Below are positions 11,382 to 20,526 of a stretch of 64,000 bases of DNA, one piece after another. The DNA is taken from positions 744,001 through 808,000 of the forward strand of contig NZ_NPKH01000020.1 in assembly GCF_002284535.1 (NCBI RefSeq), written 5' to 3'. The stretch is from Mesorhizobium wenxiniae. GTDB taxonomy: Bacteria; Pseudomonadota; Alphaproteobacteria; Rhizobiales; Rhizobiaceae. Under the pieces are notes generated by a model that searched no databases, was not told the origin of the DNA, and was given only the letters and a program-made list of their open reading frames with translations. Both the position numbers and the translations under genes were made by a program. Each line of letters starts with the position of its first letter. Position 1 is the stretch's first letter.

Positions 11382-13232
11382 ATGTCATCACCTTTGATCC
11401 GGCGCGGAATATGGGCGATCGGCGTTGCCGTGCTCGTCATCGCGCTGGCCGTTGCCGCCCTGCCGCTCGTCGCCTCGACCCGCATCGTGCGCGACCGCAT
11501 CGCCTGGGAAATGAGTGCATGGAGCGGTTTCAGGGTCACCATCGACGGCGCCCCGCGGATCGAGGTCTGGCCGAATTTCCGGGCCATCCTGACCGACGTG
11601 ACGCTTTCGCAATGGACAGAAACCGACGCCCCGCCGGTGATCGAGGCCGAACGGGTCGAGGTCAATCTCTCCGCCATGGCGGCGCTGCGCGGCGATGTGG
11701 TGTTCTCGACGGCGCGGCTGATCCGGCCGACGATCAGGGTTCAACGCGCAGCACATGGGCTTTTCCTGCCCGCCTTGCCTTCAGGCGGACGCATCACCCG
11801 TTCCATCGACATCGCCCGCGCCGTGGTCAGCGCCAATCCAGCCAAGCCGGACCTGAGCAAGCTGCCGGCTGATCCGTTCGGCACCGTAGAGTTCAGGAAC
11901 GGCCGCGTGGTGACCTCCGTCGATGGTAAGGACGCTGAGATACTGAGCAGCCTGAGCGGACAGGCGAACTGGGCCGCCATGAACAGCAATGCGACGCTGT
12001 CGGCGACCGGGATCTGGCGTGGCGAAAGCGTCGCCGTGGATGCCGCATCGTCGAACCCGCTGGTGCTGTTTGGGGGCGGTGCGGCGCCGATGACGCTTTC
12101 CTTCAAGGCGGCCCCTGCCAGTTTTTCCTTCGACGGCGTGGCCAGCATGTCCGAGAATGCCTATTTCGATGGCCAGGCGAAATTTGCCGCACCCTCGCTC
12201 AGGCGCGTGCTCGAATGGTCGCGGGCCGGCATCGCGCCGGGCGCGGCAATCGGCTCGGTTTCCGTTTCCAGCAAGGTCACGGCGACCTCAGGCCGCATTA
12301 AATTCGAAAACACCGAGATCGCTCTGGACGACAATCCGGGAATGGGTGCGCTGGACTTCTCCTTTGGCGAGGCGCGGCCGGTGATCGCCGGTACGCTCGC
12401 CTTCGAGACGCTCGACTTGCGGTCGTTTCTCTCCGCCTTCACCCCCCTGGCGCCTGCGGACGGCGCTGGTCCAGGCGAAATCGACATAAGCGTCGCCGAC
12501 CGGATCGATCTCGATCTCAGACTGTCGGCAGCGCAGGCCACTGCAGGCGCCATCCAGCTTGCCGACGTCGCCGCCGCCGCCCAGGTCAAGAACGGTCTTG
12601 CCGTCTTCGATATTTCCGATGCATCGGCCTTTGGCGGCAACATCCAGAGCAGTCTTCGTTTCGACCGCAAGCCGGGAGGCACGCAGGTAGAGATCAGGCT
12701 GCTCGCCTCCGACATCGATGGTGGGGCTTTTGGCACCGCAGCCGGAATGACGCGACTGGTGCCGATCGGCACGGGAACCGTTTCGGTCATCCTCAAGGGG
12801 CCGGGCAGAACCTGGGATTCCATTTTCGAGAACGCCGACGGCTCGGTTTCGGCGAAATTCGGCCAGGGCGCGTTGAGCCGGTTCAATTTGCCGGCGTTTC
12901 TCAAACACAACGAACAGGGCGGGTTCTTCGCGCTCGACGATGTCTCCGACGGAACGCTGCCGATCGACGGGGCCGAACTCAAGGCGACCATTTCGAACGG
13001 TGTGGCGAAGATCGACAAGGCCGAAGCGAATTCGGCGAAGTACAAGATCTGGCTTTCCGGCATCGCCTCCTATGCCGGGCGCGGGCTGGCGCTATCCGGC
13101 GGCATCATTCAGGCGGACCAGCCAGCCACGCAGACAGATAACCAGGGTCCCAACCAGTCTTCGTTCTTCGTCGGCGGAACGTGGAGCACGCCGTTCATTT
13201 CGCCGATAAGCCGCGGGGTTTCTGGAGAGTAG
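11382..13232 (+). CDS. AsmA-family protein
   Basis: A 616-residue protein with one N-terminal membrane segment (residues 8-32) and a long periplasmic part made of beta-rich repeats, the pattern of AsmA/TamB-like proteins proposed to bridge the envelope and move or organise phospholipids. The motif after the membrane segment (GFRVTIDGAPRIEVWPNFRAILTDV) is typical of AsmA N-termini, and the C-terminal third carries the AsmA_2-like region, ending GGTWSTPFISPI. The start ATG at 11382 is chosen because it precedes the membrane segment; the ribosome-binding site is weak. It ends 29 bases before the convergent potI stop. Confidence 0.82.
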   Translation: MSSPLIRRGIWAIGVAVLVIALAVAALPLVASTRIVRDRIAWEMSAWSGFRVTIDGAPRIEVWPNFRAILTDVTLSQWTETDAPPVIEAERVEVNLSAMAALRGDVVFSTARLIRPTIRVQRAAHGLFLPALPSGGRITRSIDIARAVVSANPAKPDLSKLPADPFGTVEFRNGRVVTSVDGKDAEILSSLSGQANWAAMNSNATLSATGIWRGESVAVDAASSNPLVLFGGGAAPMTLSFKAAPASFSFDGVASMSENAYFDGQAKFAAPSLRRVLEWSRAGIAPGAAIGSVSVSSKVTATSGRIKFENTEIALDDNPGMGALDFSFGEARPVIAGTLAFETLDLRSFLSAFTPLAPADGAGPGEIDISVADRIDLDLRLSAAQATAGAIQLADVAAAAQVKNGLAVFDISDASAFGGNIQSSLRFDRKPGGTQVEIRLLASDIDGGAFGTAAGMTRLVPIGTGTVSVILKGPGRTWDSIFENADGSVSAKFGQGALSRFNLPAFLKHNEQGGFFALDDVSDGTLPIDGAELKATISNGVAKIDKAEANSAKYKIWLSGIASYAGRGLALSGGIIQADQPATQTDNQGPNQSSFFVGGTWSTPFISPISRGVSGE

Positions 13233-13261
13233 GCAACGAGCGTATTGCCGCCCCCCTTTCG

Positions 13262-14080
13262 TCACCCACGCTGTGCGGCCTGTTCATCGCGCTGGCGCTG
13301 CACCTCGCGACGCTTGTTGGCGAGCGAAGCGATGATGACGCCGACCGTCACGACCGCGATCAGGATGGTGCAGGCGGCGTTGATCTCCGGCGTCACACCG
13401 AGACGAACCTGGCTGTAGATCTTCATCGGCAGCGTGGTGGCGCCGGGCCCTGAGGTGAAGCTGGCGATGACCAGATCGTCGAGCGACAATGTGAACGCCA
13501 GCATCCAGCCAGACACGATCGCCGGCATGATGACCGGCAGCGTGATCTGGAAGAAGGTCTTCACCGGCGGCGCGCCGAGATCCATCGCGGCCTCTTCCAG
13601 CGAGCGGTCGAACGTGATCAGGCGCGACTGCACGACGACCGCGACGAAGCACATGGTCAGGGTGATGTGGGCAAGCGTGACGGTGAGAAAGCCGCGGTCG
13701 AGACCGACGGCGACGAAGAGCAGCAGCAGCGACAGGCCGGTGATGACTTCCGGCATGACCAACGGCGCAAAGACCATGCCGGAAAACAGCATCCGGCCCT
13801 TGAAGCGCGTGTAGCGCGTCAGGGTGAGAGCCGCCAGCGTGCCGAGCACGGTCGCCACGGTGGCCGAGATGACGGCGACGCGAGCCGTTACCCAGGTGGC
13901 GTCCATGAGGCCCTGGTTGTGGAACAGCGAGACGTACCATTTGGTCGAGAAGCCGCCCCAGACGGTGACCAATTTCGACTCGTTGAAGGAGAAGACGACG
14001 AGCAGGACAATCGGCAGGTAAAGAAAGGCAAAGCCCAGCACGATCGAAGTGATGTTGAAGCGGCTCCAGGTCGGGTTCAT
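13262..14080 (-). CDS. potI: Putrescine/spermidine ABC transporter permease PotI
   Basis: A 272-residue inner-membrane permease with six predicted membrane segments and the EAA loop EEAAMDLGAPPVKTFFQITLP facing the ATPase. Sequence and gene order identify it as the second permease of a PotFGHI system. The frame is open far upstream through potH, but the ATG at 14080 overlaps the potH stop as ATGA, so translational coupling is likely. Last gene of a four-gene unit. Confidence 0.92.
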   Translation of the reverse strand: MNPTWSRFNITSIVLGFAFLYLPIVLLVVFSFNESKLVTVWGGFSTKWYVSLFHNQGLMDATWVTARVAVISATVATVLGTLAALTLTRYTRFKGRMLFSGMVFAPLVMPEVITGLSLLLLFVAVGLDRGFLTVTLAHITLTMCFVAVVVQSRLITFDRSLEEAAMDLGAPPVKTFFQITLPVIMPAIVSGWMLAFTLSLDDLVIASFTSGPGATTLPMKIYSQVRLGVTPEINAACTILIAVVTVGVIIASLANKRREVQRQRDEQAAQRG

Positions 14081-15051
14081 TTGTCCTGCTCCTGGGCGCG
14101 GGCCTGGGCCCGCTGGAAGAGCATGATCGGCACGATCAGCAGCAACAGCAGGATGACGGCGACGGCCGACGACACCGGCCAGTCGCGATTGGCGAAGAAC
14201 TCGTTCCACAGCGTCTTGCCGATCATCAGGGTCTGCGATCCGCCGAGCAGGTCGGGAATGACGAACTCGCCAACGGCGGGAATAAACACCAGAAGGCAAC
14301 CGGCGATGACGCCGGGCAGCGACAGCGGAAAGGTGATCTTCCAGAAGGCGCTGGTCGGCGGGCAACCGAGGTCCTTGGCCGCCTCGATCAGTGAATAGTC
14401 CATTTTCTCGAGGGCGGAATAAAGCGGCAGCACCATGAACGGCAGATAGGAATAGACGATGCCGATGAAGATTGCCGTGTAGGTGTTGAGGATGATCAGC
14501 GGCTGGCTGATGACGCCGGTGGCGAGCAGCAGCTGGTTGAGCAGCCCCTCGGGCTTGAGGATGCCGATCCAGGCGTAGACGCGGATCAGGAACGAGGTCC
14601 AGAACGGCAGGATCACCAGCATCAGCAAAGTCGGGCGCAGCATCGCCGGCGCACGGGCCATGCCATAGGCGATCGGGTAGCCGACAAGCAATGTCAGCAC
14701 CGTTGAAATGGCGGCGACGACGACGCTCGTCACATAGGCGTTGATGTAGAGCGCGTCCTGCGTCAGCCATGTGTAGTTATCGATGCTGAGCTGTTTCAGC
14801 TGAGCGAAAAAACCGGAAAGCCCATCGCCGAAGCCAAGTACCGGCGCGTAGGGCGGTATGGCGATCGCCGTCTGCGACAGCGAAATCTTGAAGACGATGA
14901 CGAACGGAATCAGGAAGAAGAAGACCAGCCACAGATAAGGGATGATGATGACAAGGCGGCCAACGACGGCCTCTCCCAGTCTGGCCAGGGCGGATTTGCC
15001 CGCATCGGCGGCCCGAGAGCTCGTTGCAGCGGTGACAGCGGCATTCGACAT
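14077..15051 (-). CDS. potH: Putrescine/spermidine ABC transporter permease PotH
   Basis: A 324-residue permease, first of the two membrane subunits. It has a longer N-terminal cytoplasmic tail (about 35 residues), then hydrophobic IIIPYLWLVFFFLIPFVIVF, and the ATPase-contacting EAAKDLGCPPTSAFWKITFP loop. The frame runs to 15120, but the ATG at 15051 gives the usual N-terminus and leaves an 8-base gap to potG. It overlaps potI by four bases. Confidence 0.92.
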   Translation of the reverse strand: MSNAAVTAATSSRAADAGKSALARLGEAVVGRLVIIIPYLWLVFFFLIPFVIVFKISLSQTAIAIPPYAPVLGFGDGLSGFFAQLKQLSIDNYTWLTQDALYINAYVTSVVVAAISTVLTLLVGYPIAYGMARAPAMLRPTLLMLVILPFWTSFLIRVYAWIGILKPEGLLNQLLLATGVISQPLIILNTYTAIFIGIVYSYLPFMVLPLYSALEKMDYSLIEAAKDLGCPPTSAFWKITFPLSLPGVIAGCLLVFIPAVGEFVIPDLLGGSQTLMIGKTLWNEFFANRDWPVSSAVAVILLLLLIVPIMLFQRAQARAQEQDK

Positions 15052-15059
15052 GACCGCCC

Positions 15060-16199
15060 CTATCGCGTCAGCACGACGCCGGCGTCCGGCCTGAACGACA
15101 CCCAGGCACGGTCGTTCCAACTCAGCGGATCCTCGGCGAGGCGGGCCGCGTTCATCGTGCTCGCCCGTACCACGTGGCCGTCGTCAAGCCTGACGTGATA
15201 GACGGTCATGTCGCCGAGGTAGGCGATATCGTAAACCTCGCCCTCGATGGCGTTAACGGCACCGGCCGGTCTCGTCGACGATATCTTGATCTTCTCCGGC
15301 CTGATCGCGAAGGCGACGGCCGCGCCGGTGGCCGCATCGCCGGCATTCTCCGTCCGAATGGTGATGCCGTTGCCCGCATCGATGCTTGCGCTGCCTGCCT
15401 CGCCATGCGCAATCTTGCCTTCGAACATGTTGACGTTGCCAACAAAGCCGGCGACGAAGCGGGAACCCGGCGCCTCGTAGACTTCGGCCGGCGTCGCCAC
15501 CTGCATCACCTCGCCCTTGTCGATGATGGCGATACGGTCGGCCATGGTCATCGCCTCTTCCTGGTCATGGGTGACGACGACGAAGGTGAGGCCGAGTGAC
15601 TGCTGCAGATCCATCAGCTCGAATTGCGTTTCCTCGCGCAGCTTCTTGTCCAGCGCGCCCAACGGCTCGTCGAGCAGCAGGACCTTCGGCCGCTTGGCGA
15701 CCGAGCGGGCAAGCGCCACCCGCTGGCGCTGGCCGCCGGACAGTTGGTGCGGCTTGCGCTTGGCGAACTGCTCGAGCTTGACCAGCTTCAGCATCTCTCC
15801 AACGCGCGCCGCGATCTCGGGCTTCGGCATGCCGTCCTGCTTAAGGCCGAAAGCGATGTTGTTCTCGACCGTCATATGCGGGAACAGCGCATAGGACTGG
15901 AACATCATGTTGACCGGCCGCCGGTATGGCGGGATGCCGCGCAAATCCTGGCCATCGAGCAGGATGCGGCCGGCGGTCGGCTCCTCGAAGCCGGCGAGCA
16001 TCCGCAAAAGCGTCGATTTTCCACATCCCGACGCCCCGAGCAGGGCAAAAAACTCGCGCTCGAATATGGTCAGCGACAGATTGTTGACGGCGGTGAAGTC
16101 ACCGAATTTCTTGGTGACCTTGTCGAACTGGATGTATGGCTTGGCGTTCGGATCGTTCCACGGCGCGAAATCCCTGCGGATGCTGCCAAGCGATTTCAT
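15060..16199 (-). CDS. potG: Putrescine/spermidine ABC transporter ATP-binding protein PotG
   Basis: A 379-residue ATPase with Walker A GASGCGKS, the Q loop FQSYALFPHM, signature LSGGQRQRVALARS, Walker B VLLLDEPLGALD and switch His in VVVTHDQEEA, followed by a C-terminal TOBE domain (residues 300-370) as in PotA/PotG. The ATG at 16199 follows GGAG and starts with the PotG-typical MKSLGSIRRDFAPW leader; the frame upstream to 16250 covers a hairpin and is not used. Confidence 0.93.
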   Translation of the reverse strand: MKSLGSIRRDFAPWNDPNAKPYIQFDKVTKKFGDFTAVNNLSLTIFEREFFALLGASGCGKSTLLRMLAGFEEPTAGRILLDGQDLRGIPPYRRPVNMMFQSYALFPHMTVENNIAFGLKQDGMPKPEIAARVGEMLKLVKLEQFAKRKPHQLSGGQRQRVALARSVAKRPKVLLLDEPLGALDKKLREETQFELMDLQQSLGLTFVVVTHDQEEAMTMADRIAIIDKGEVMQVATPAEVYEAPGSRFVAGFVGNVNMFEGKIAHGEAGSASIDAGNGITIRTENAGDAATGAAVAFAIRPEKIKISSTRPAGAVNAIEGEVYDIAYLGDMTVYHVRLDDGHVVRASTMNAARLAEDPLSWNDRAWVSFRPDAGVVLTR

Positions 16200-16236
16200 A
16201 TCCCACTCCGTCCTGCGTTCTGTCCCCAGAAGACTT

Positions 16237-16261
16237 GACCCCGGCAGCACCTGCCGGGGTC
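16237..16261 (-). promoter_or_regulatory. Intercistronic hairpin between potF and potG
   Basis: GACCCCGGCAG (16237-16247) pairs perfectly over 11 bp with CTGCCGGGGTC (16251-16261) across a CAC loop, starting 12 bases after the potF stop. No T tract follows. Such hairpins after binding-protein genes usually protect the 3' end of the binding-protein mRNA and lower expression of the downstream transporter genes. Confidence 0.7.
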
Positions 16262-16273
16262 GTTGATTGTCGC

Positions 16274-17371
16274 CTACTGCCCGGTGACGATCTTGGTCCA
16301 GGTGCGGGTGACGACGCGCTGGGTCTTGGAATCGTAGGGGGCGATGGTGAACAGCTTCGCCAGCGTCGCCTCGTCCGGATAGATCGCCGGATCCTCGAGT
16401 ATCTCCTTGTCGATGAACTGCTGCGATGCCTTGTTGCCGTTGGCGTAGAAGACGTAGTTGCTCGACTTGGCGATCACTTCCGGCTTCATCATGTAATTCA
16501 GGAATTCATGCGCCTCGGCGACATGCGGCGCGTCGGCCGGGATCGCCATCTGGTCGAACCACATTTCGGCACCTTCCTTCGGCACGGAATAGCTGATCTC
16601 GACGCCACGGTTGGCCTCCGTCGCACGGTCGCGCGCCTGGAACACGTCGCCCGACCAGCCGACGGCCAGGCAGATGTCGCCATTGGCCAGTGCGTTGATA
16701 TATTCCGACGAGTGGAACTTGCGGATGTAAGGCCTGATCTTCAGCATCAGTTCTTCCGCCTTGGCGAAATCGTCCGGCGACGTGGTCTCGGGATCGATGC
16801 CCAGATATTTGAAGGCGTTCGGGAGGATGTCGCTCGGGGAATCGAGGACATAGACGCCGCAATCCTTCAGCTTGGCCAGCTTTTCCGGGTTGAAGAATAC
16901 GTCCCAGCTATCGATCTTGTCGGTGCCGAGGGCTTCCTGCACTTTCTTGACGTTATAGCCGAGGCCGACCGTTCCCCACATGTAGTTGATCGAATATTCG
17001 TTGCCGGGATCGTACTTGGCTGTGCGCTCCGAAACGATGTCCCACATGTTGGAAATGTTGGGCAGCTTCGACTTGTCGAGCTTCTGGAACACACCTGCCT
17101 GGATCTGGCGTGCGAGGAAATTGGCGGTCGGCACGACGACATCGTAGCCGCTGCCGCCGGCAAGCAGTTTCGTCTCCAGGAGTTCGTTGGAATCGAAGGT
17201 GTCATAGGTGACCTTGATGCCCGTTTCCTTGGTGAAATCCTCGATGATCGAGCTGTCGATGTAATCCGACCAATTATAGACATTGACGACGCGGTCCTGG
17301 GCATGAGCGCCGAGGGTGAAAAGCGTCAGAAATGCCGAGGTCGCCGAAAGCCAGAATGCTTTGCGGGTCAT
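16274..17371 (-). CDS. potF: Putrescine-binding periplasmic protein PotF
   Basis: A 365-residue solute-binding protein with a signal peptide (about residues 1-24, ending AHAQ). The mature start VVNVYNWSDYIDSSIIEDF and the motif YDVVVPTANFLARQIQ are typical of PotD/PotF. The ATG at 17371 has an AAAGGAGAG site and begins the signal peptide; an upstream in-frame start (17404) would add residues before it. First gene of potFGHI. Putrescine is preferred over spermidine by resemblance to PotF and by the presence of puuA-puuB in the window; this is inference. Confidence 0.92.
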   Translation of the reverse strand: MTRKAFWLSATSAFLTLFTLGAHAQDRVVNVYNWSDYIDSSIIEDFTKETGIKVTYDTFDSNELLETKLLAGGSGYDVVVPTANFLARQIQAGVFQKLDKSKLPNISNMWDIVSERTAKYDPGNEYSINYMWGTVGLGYNVKKVQEALGTDKIDSWDVFFNPEKLAKLKDCGVYVLDSPSDILPNAFKYLGIDPETTSPDDFAKAEELMLKIRPYIRKFHSSEYINALANGDICLAVGWSGDVFQARDRATEANRGVEISYSVPKEGAEMWFDQMAIPADAPHVAEAHEFLNYMMKPEVIAKSSNYVFYANGNKASQQFIDKEILEDPAIYPDEATLAKLFTIAPYDSKTQRVVTRTWTKIVTGQ

Positions 17372-17727
17372 GCGTCTCTCCTTTGATGAGTGTTCCATCG
17401 CCAACTCGTCGCGGGGCTGCGCGGCTGGGCGTTTGCTTCAGATTATTGGGCTTTCCGACAAGCGACAAGCGCGAACCGCCAACCCCCTCGTGGTTCGATG
17501 CGCAGCGGCCAAGCCCCCCTTCCTATGTCGTGATCCAGGTGGCATTCCGGCGCCGTCAAAGGCTCTCGCCACGGCGCGGGCAGGGATACGACGATGTTGT
17601 CCGGTCTCGGTCGGGCCGGAGGGGAGACTTGGCAAGATGAGCCTGTCTTGTTGTTGCCGTATTGGCAGCCTGCCCGCGCGGCTGCGCCATTGTCAATGGC
17701 TCATCTCGCTTTGGCGCGTGCGCTGCA
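17372..17727. other. Intergenic stretch upstream of potF
   Basis: About 356 bases containing the presumed potF promoter on the minus strand. I see no gene, strong hairpin or recognisable operator. The short frames here have no ribosome-binding sites. Confidence 0.5.
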
Positions 17728-18681
17728 TCAATTAGGCGACGGCATGCCGGTGACACCCGGCCGCACGGGCCGCGCCTGACGCTTGAATTCGAGCCCGATA
17801 TGGACGAGCAGCGCCGTGACCACGACCGTGCCGCCAAGGATGGTGCGTCCCGACGGCACCTCGGAATGGATGAGCCAGACCCAGATCGGGCCGAGGATCG
17901 GCTCGAAAGTGCCAAGCAGTGCTGCGACCGCCGCCGGAACAAGCCGGGCGCCGGTGGCGAAGAAGGCAAGGCCGAGACCTAGATTGACCACACCAAATGC
18001 AAAGAGGAAGCCCATGTCGCTGCTGGATACGCCGAATTGCGACGCCTGGGACGCCGCGAATGCGGCGGCAAGCATCGTGCCGAGGCAGGTCGCCGGCGTC
18101 ATGCGCACATGGGCAAAGCGCCGCGTGATGACGGTGGCGATCGAAAACATCACAGCGATGAGCAGCGCCAAGCCGTCGCCGATGGGCGACACGGCGCCAT
18201 CGAGCGATTCCGATACCATGATGGCAACGCCGGCAATCACGGCTGCAATCGCCACCCAGGTGGCCAAGGCCACCCGTTCGCGAAACAGCACCCAGGCAAA
18301 CAGCGCCGCCAGGAGCGGCACCCCGGCCTGCATCAGAAGGATGTTAGCGACGGTGGTGTAGGCCAGCGCCACGACGAAAGAGGTCGATGCAGTGGCGAAG
18401 CAGAACGCCACGGCAAGGCCGGGCAGGCCCATGCCGCGGAACAACCTTATCGTGCCGTGCCAGCCGTCGCGCCAGACCATGAAGCAGATCAGGAAGGCGG
18501 CGGCCCAGACCGAGCGCCAGAACACCACCGTCCAGCTGTCGCCGGCGTCGATGAAGCGGGCGATGGCGCCGCCGAAACTCCACATCAGCGCCGACAGGAA
18601 TATCAGCAGGAAGCCGACACGCTCCTCACGCAGCGAGACAGCAGGCGAAACGGCTGTCGGTGATGATGATGTATCGGTCAT
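17728..18681 (-). CDS. EamA/DMT-family permease
   Basis: A 317-residue membrane protein with ten predicted helices in two EamA halves (residues about 20-150 and 165-300), typical of drug/metabolite transporters. Substrate unknown. The start is taken at the ATG at 18681 (MTDTSSSP); another ATG at 18720 is possible and neither has a strong ribosome-binding site. Neither neighbour suggests a substrate. Confidence 0.85.
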   Translation of the reverse strand: MTDTSSSPTAVSPAVSLREERVGFLLIFLSALMWSFGGAIARFIDAGDSWTVVFWRSVWAAAFLICFMVWRDGWHGTIRLFRGMGLPGLAVAFCFATASTSFVVALAYTTVANILLMQAGVPLLAALFAWVLFRERVALATWVAIAAVIAGVAIMVSESLDGAVSPIGDGLALLIAVMFSIATVITRRFAHVRMTPATCLGTMLAAAFAASQASQFGVSSSDMGFLFAFGVVNLGLGLAFFATGARLVPAAVAALLGTFEPILGPIWVWLIHSEVPSGRTILGGTVVVTALLVHIGLEFKRQARPVRPGVTGMPSPN

Positions 18682-18822
18682 GGGTGCGACTGTCGGCGAT
18701 TTCGGGGCAGCACGATACACTGCGGACGACAGAAACGTGCCTTATTCGCCTAGCGCAAAGACGATGGCCGGGCGTGATCCAAGAAACGGCGACAGTTGTG
18801 GCAAAGACGGCAGGTCACGGTC

Positions 18823-20277
18823 TCACTGAAAATCGAACGCGCTCAACCCGGTCACCATTTCGTCGAGGCCGAGCGGGCGCGTCACCGGCGGCTCGGCGCG
18901 GGCGAGGCAGCCGATGCGTTCGCACAGCCGGCAGGCCGGGCCTATCGGCGTGGCCGGATTGATGCCCTGTCCGGCTTTTCCGGTCGCTGCGGCAGCCAGC
19001 CCCGGCAGTGCCGCGCCGTAGACGATCTCGTCACGAAAGCCGATGTCGCAGCCCAGCAGAATTGCGGTACGGCGCGGGCGCTCCGAAAACGAGCCTTGCG
19101 GCCCTTCGAGCGTGCGGGCAACGCAGAGGAACTCGGCGCCGTCGGGCATTTCCACCGCCTCGACGAAGATCTGGCCGGGCTGGGTAAAGGCGGCATGCAC
19201 GGGAAGCTTCGGACAGCCGCCGCCGAAGCGGCTTTGCGGAAAACCCTGGCTGCCCGCCTTGCGGAAGCGGTTGCCGGCATTGTCGACCTCAAGCATGAAG
19301 AACGGCACGCCCGGGATGCCCGGCCGCTGCAGCATGGTCAGGCGGTTCGCCGCCTGCTCGAAGGAGACGCCGAAACGCGAGCGCAGCACGTCGATGTCGT
19401 AACGGGCCCGTATCGCGGCCGCGTGAAAAGATTGATAGGGCATCATCAGCGCATGGGCGGCGTAGCGGCCAAGCTCGAAGCGGGCGAGCCGGCGGGCCTC
19501 ATCCGTGGTCAGCTTCAGCGCCTGGATCTCGCCTGCCACCGCCACCGTCATGCGGATTAGGCAGGCCTCCATCGCCACCTCGCGCAACTGGTCGAACGGC
19601 GACAGGCGCTCGGACAGAAACAGACGTTGCGAGTGGCGGTCGTAGCGGCGGCGCCAGTTCGGCATGGTGGCGACCGGCAGCACCTTGACGACGATGCCGT
19701 ATTCGCGCTTCAGCCAGGTCTTCAGCGCACCGAGCAGATCGTCGCCGGGATCGAGCACCGACGTGAATGCCTCGGCCTCCTCTTCGAGCGCGGCAAAGTG
19801 GTTCGGCCGGCGCTCGAAAATCTCGTGCACCTCGTCGATCGGCAAGCGGGCGCCGGAGAGTGCCGTCGCTTTGCCCTCACGCGCGAGAAGCTCGTTGAGG
19901 TCGGAAAGGCGCTCGGCCTGCTCGCGATAGGCGCGAAACAGTTTTATCACCGCGGCGGAAGCGTTGGGCGCCGCCTCGGCAAGCTCGATCAGCTCCTGGT
20001 CACCAGGCAATTCGCCGACCAGCAGCGGATCTGAAAACACTTCCTTCAAGGCGCCGACCGACCCCCTCGCCTCGCCCTGCAATTCATGCGGGTCGACCTT
20101 GTAGACAGATGCCAGCTTCAGGATCAGCTGGACCGTCAGCGGCCGCTGGTTTCGCTCGATGAGATTGAGGTAGGACGGCGAGATGCCGAGCCCTTCGGCC
20201 ATCGCAGTCTGGGTCAGGCCCTTGGCGCTGCGGATGCGGCGAATGCGCGGCCCGGCGAAGATCTTCTGGTCGGCCAC
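18823..20277 (-). CDS. RamB/ScfR-type XRE-family regulator of acetate/short-chain acyl metabolism
   Basis: A 484-residue regulator. An XRE helix-turn-helix occupies residues 8-65 (GLTQTAMAEGLGISPSYLNLIERNQRPL in family terms), the middle resembles an IrrE-like metallopeptidase-derived domain, and the C-terminal third is the ScfR/DUF2083 domain with a cysteine cluster (ACRLCERIGCLAR). Family members such as RamB control glyoxylate-cycle and propionate genes and sense acyl-CoA related signals. I chose the GTG at 20277 because AAGGA lies 7 bases upstream and the protein then begins like its relatives; an ATG at 20328 is also in frame. It is divergent from isocitrate lyase, its most likely target. 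Confidence 0.87.
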   Translation of the reverse strand: MADQKIFAGPRIRRIRSAKGLTQTAMAEGLGISPSYLNLIERNQRPLTVQLILKLASVYKVDPHELQGEARGSVGALKEVFSDPLLVGELPGDQELIELAEAAPNASAAVIKLFRAYREQAERLSDLNELLAREGKATALSGARLPIDEVHEIFERRPNHFAALEEEAEAFTSVLDPGDDLLGALKTWLKREYGIVVKVLPVATMPNWRRRYDRHSQRLFLSERLSPFDQLREVAMEACLIRMTVAVAGEIQALKLTTDEARRLARFELGRYAAHALMMPYQSFHAAAIRARYDIDVLRSRFGVSFEQAANRLTMLQRPGIPGVPFFMLEVDNAGNRFRKAGSQGFPQSRFGGGCPKLPVHAAFTQPGQIFVEAVEMPDGAEFLCVARTLEGPQGSFSERPRRTAILLGCDIGFRDEIVYGAALPGLAAAATGKAGQGINPATPIGPACRLCERIGCLARAEPPVTRPLGLDEMVTGLSAFDFQ

Positions 20278-20526
20278 TCGACTGTCCTTGACAGAAAATT
20301 TACATGACTTCTGCATGGCGATGGCCATGTCGGCGTTTTACAATCGCGACAAAATTACAGCGCCTAGCTGTCAAACACAACACAGGTTTTCACTTATTTT
20401 CCCGGCAATCTTCTGGTTTTCCTCGCCTGTTTCGCGCCGAAATGTAAATGCTGTCACACCAAAACGGCGCGGAACTCTCCATGAGGCCGCGTTTCCATCT
20501 CACCAGCGATTTATCCGGAGTGACCA
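20278..20526. promoter_or_regulatory. Divergent ScfR-aceA control region
   Basis: The 249-base region carries related words on opposite strands: on the minus strand TGTAAATTTTCTGTCA just upstream of the regulator start, and on the plus strand TGTAAATGCTGTCA at 20443-20456, upstream of aceA. They could be operator half-sites for the regulator. This is a pattern match only; the two copies differ in spacing by two bases. Confidence 0.35.
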
